A stretch of 64,000 nt of DNA, taken from assembly GCA_963971575.1 (NCBI GenBank), contig OZ020618.1, positions 48,994,509 through 49,058,508 on the forward strand, written 5' to 3'. Below, in pieces: positions 63,473 to 64,000 of this stretch. The translations under genes and the position numbers were made by a program. Numbering within the stretch: position 1 is the first letter of the stretch; each line of letters begins with the position of its first letter. A model generated the notes under the pieces. That model saw only the letters and a list, made by a program, of their open reading frames with translations, searched no databases and was not told the origin of the DNA. The DNA is from Liopterus haemorrhoidalis. Lineage: Eukaryota > Arthropoda > Insecta > Coleoptera > Dytiscidae.

Positions 63473-63763
63473 TCGCCATGGATATTCCGTCTAATTTGGG
63501 AGTGATTGTTTACTGCAAACTTTAGAGTTAATTAACTGTCATCACTGTTGTTTTATGTCATAAGTTTATATTATATACATATATAAAAGCCCAAATTTCT
63601 GTCAACGTGACGCTAAGTTCCTGGGTGCTAGCGGGGCTTGCGGCATGCGGTCAGTCACGAACTGAGTGGTGGGAACGACGTACCTCGTGGCTTACCAGAG
63701 CTTTCAAGTCAGTATGTACGGTGACTTAACAAAATAATGTTGTGTCAATTGATGTTATGCCAG

Positions 63764-63960
63764 CGGACTGTGTCCGGTCCGATACTAATTTTTAAACACG
63801 CATTGACCGGCTTTTTAGGATTTCCTAGGTATAATCAGAAACAGCTATACCATTGATATGCAGCATATGGCTCACGAACCGTATCCGGCCTGATACTAAT
63901 TTTTAAACGACACACTTTAAACAGCTTTTTAGGATTTCTAAGGTATAATCAAGAAACGTT
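63764..63960 (+). repeat. Two tandem copies of an unidentified ~113-bp repeat
   Basis: GATACTAATTTTTAAAC followed by CTTTTTAGGATTTC and AGGTATAATCA occurs at about 63781-63840 and again at 63892-63950. Upstream, 63575-63720 is comparatively GC-rich ('gctagcggggcttgcggc'), with no coding region recognised. Confidence 0.7.
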
Positions 63961-64000
63961 TTTGTTTTGTGAATATACGCAGAATCATGCAAATTTTAAT

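Overview
The window is AT-rich eukaryotic DNA, most likely from an arthropod and probably an insect. The evidence is two phase-1 exons of an immunoglobulin domain resembling PTK7/off-track, a complete tRNA-Val(AAC), a BEL/Pao LTR retrotransposon, and many mariner, Tc1, hAT and non-LTR remnants. I cannot name the order or species. Nothing looks prokaryotic. Only about 0.4 kb is plausibly host coding or RNA sequence.

Layout. 0-5 kb: Helentron-like elements with two nested hAT-type MITEs and a nested pair of inverted-repeat elements. 5.07-12.19 kb: an apparently intact BEL/Pao element with 624-bp LTRs that look identical, a CCTCC target duplication and one 1736-codon open frame. 12.2-23 kb: hAT, mariner and non-LTR remnants cut by MITEs, plus Helentron-like copies. 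23.18-24.28 kb: the two Ig exons on the plus strand; the TEs downstream of them, and perhaps upstream, may be intronic to this gene. 24.7-26.7 kb: a tRNA-like SINE head and tRNA-Val. 27-35 kb: mellifera-type mariner copies, one mariner inside another, and a fold-back element inside a Helentron-like copy. 35.7-47.5 kb: a dense series of Helentron-like copies with tRNA-like inserts. 48-64 kb: a palindromic MITE, an IS630/Tc1-like remnant, more mariners, reverse-transcriptase fragments and a Tc1 pseudogene.

The main pattern is three repeat families, called H1, H2 and H3 here, that share one architecture. Each has a 5' TTTTTA start, a short subterminal inverted repeat, a microsatellite in the 5' part (GTCT type in H1 and H2, GTGT type in H3), and a 3' copy of the inverted repeat followed by a short hairpin. 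This is the plan known for Helentron-associated elements (HINE/DINE-1). Several H1 copies carry a different tRNA-like segment at the same internal position. Separately, a 39-bp minisatellite (and a relative of similar length) occurs inside several otherwise unrelated MITE families. Family names H1-H3, MarA-MarF and minisatellite types A/B are labels for this report only. All comparisons were by eye; no alignment or database search was run.
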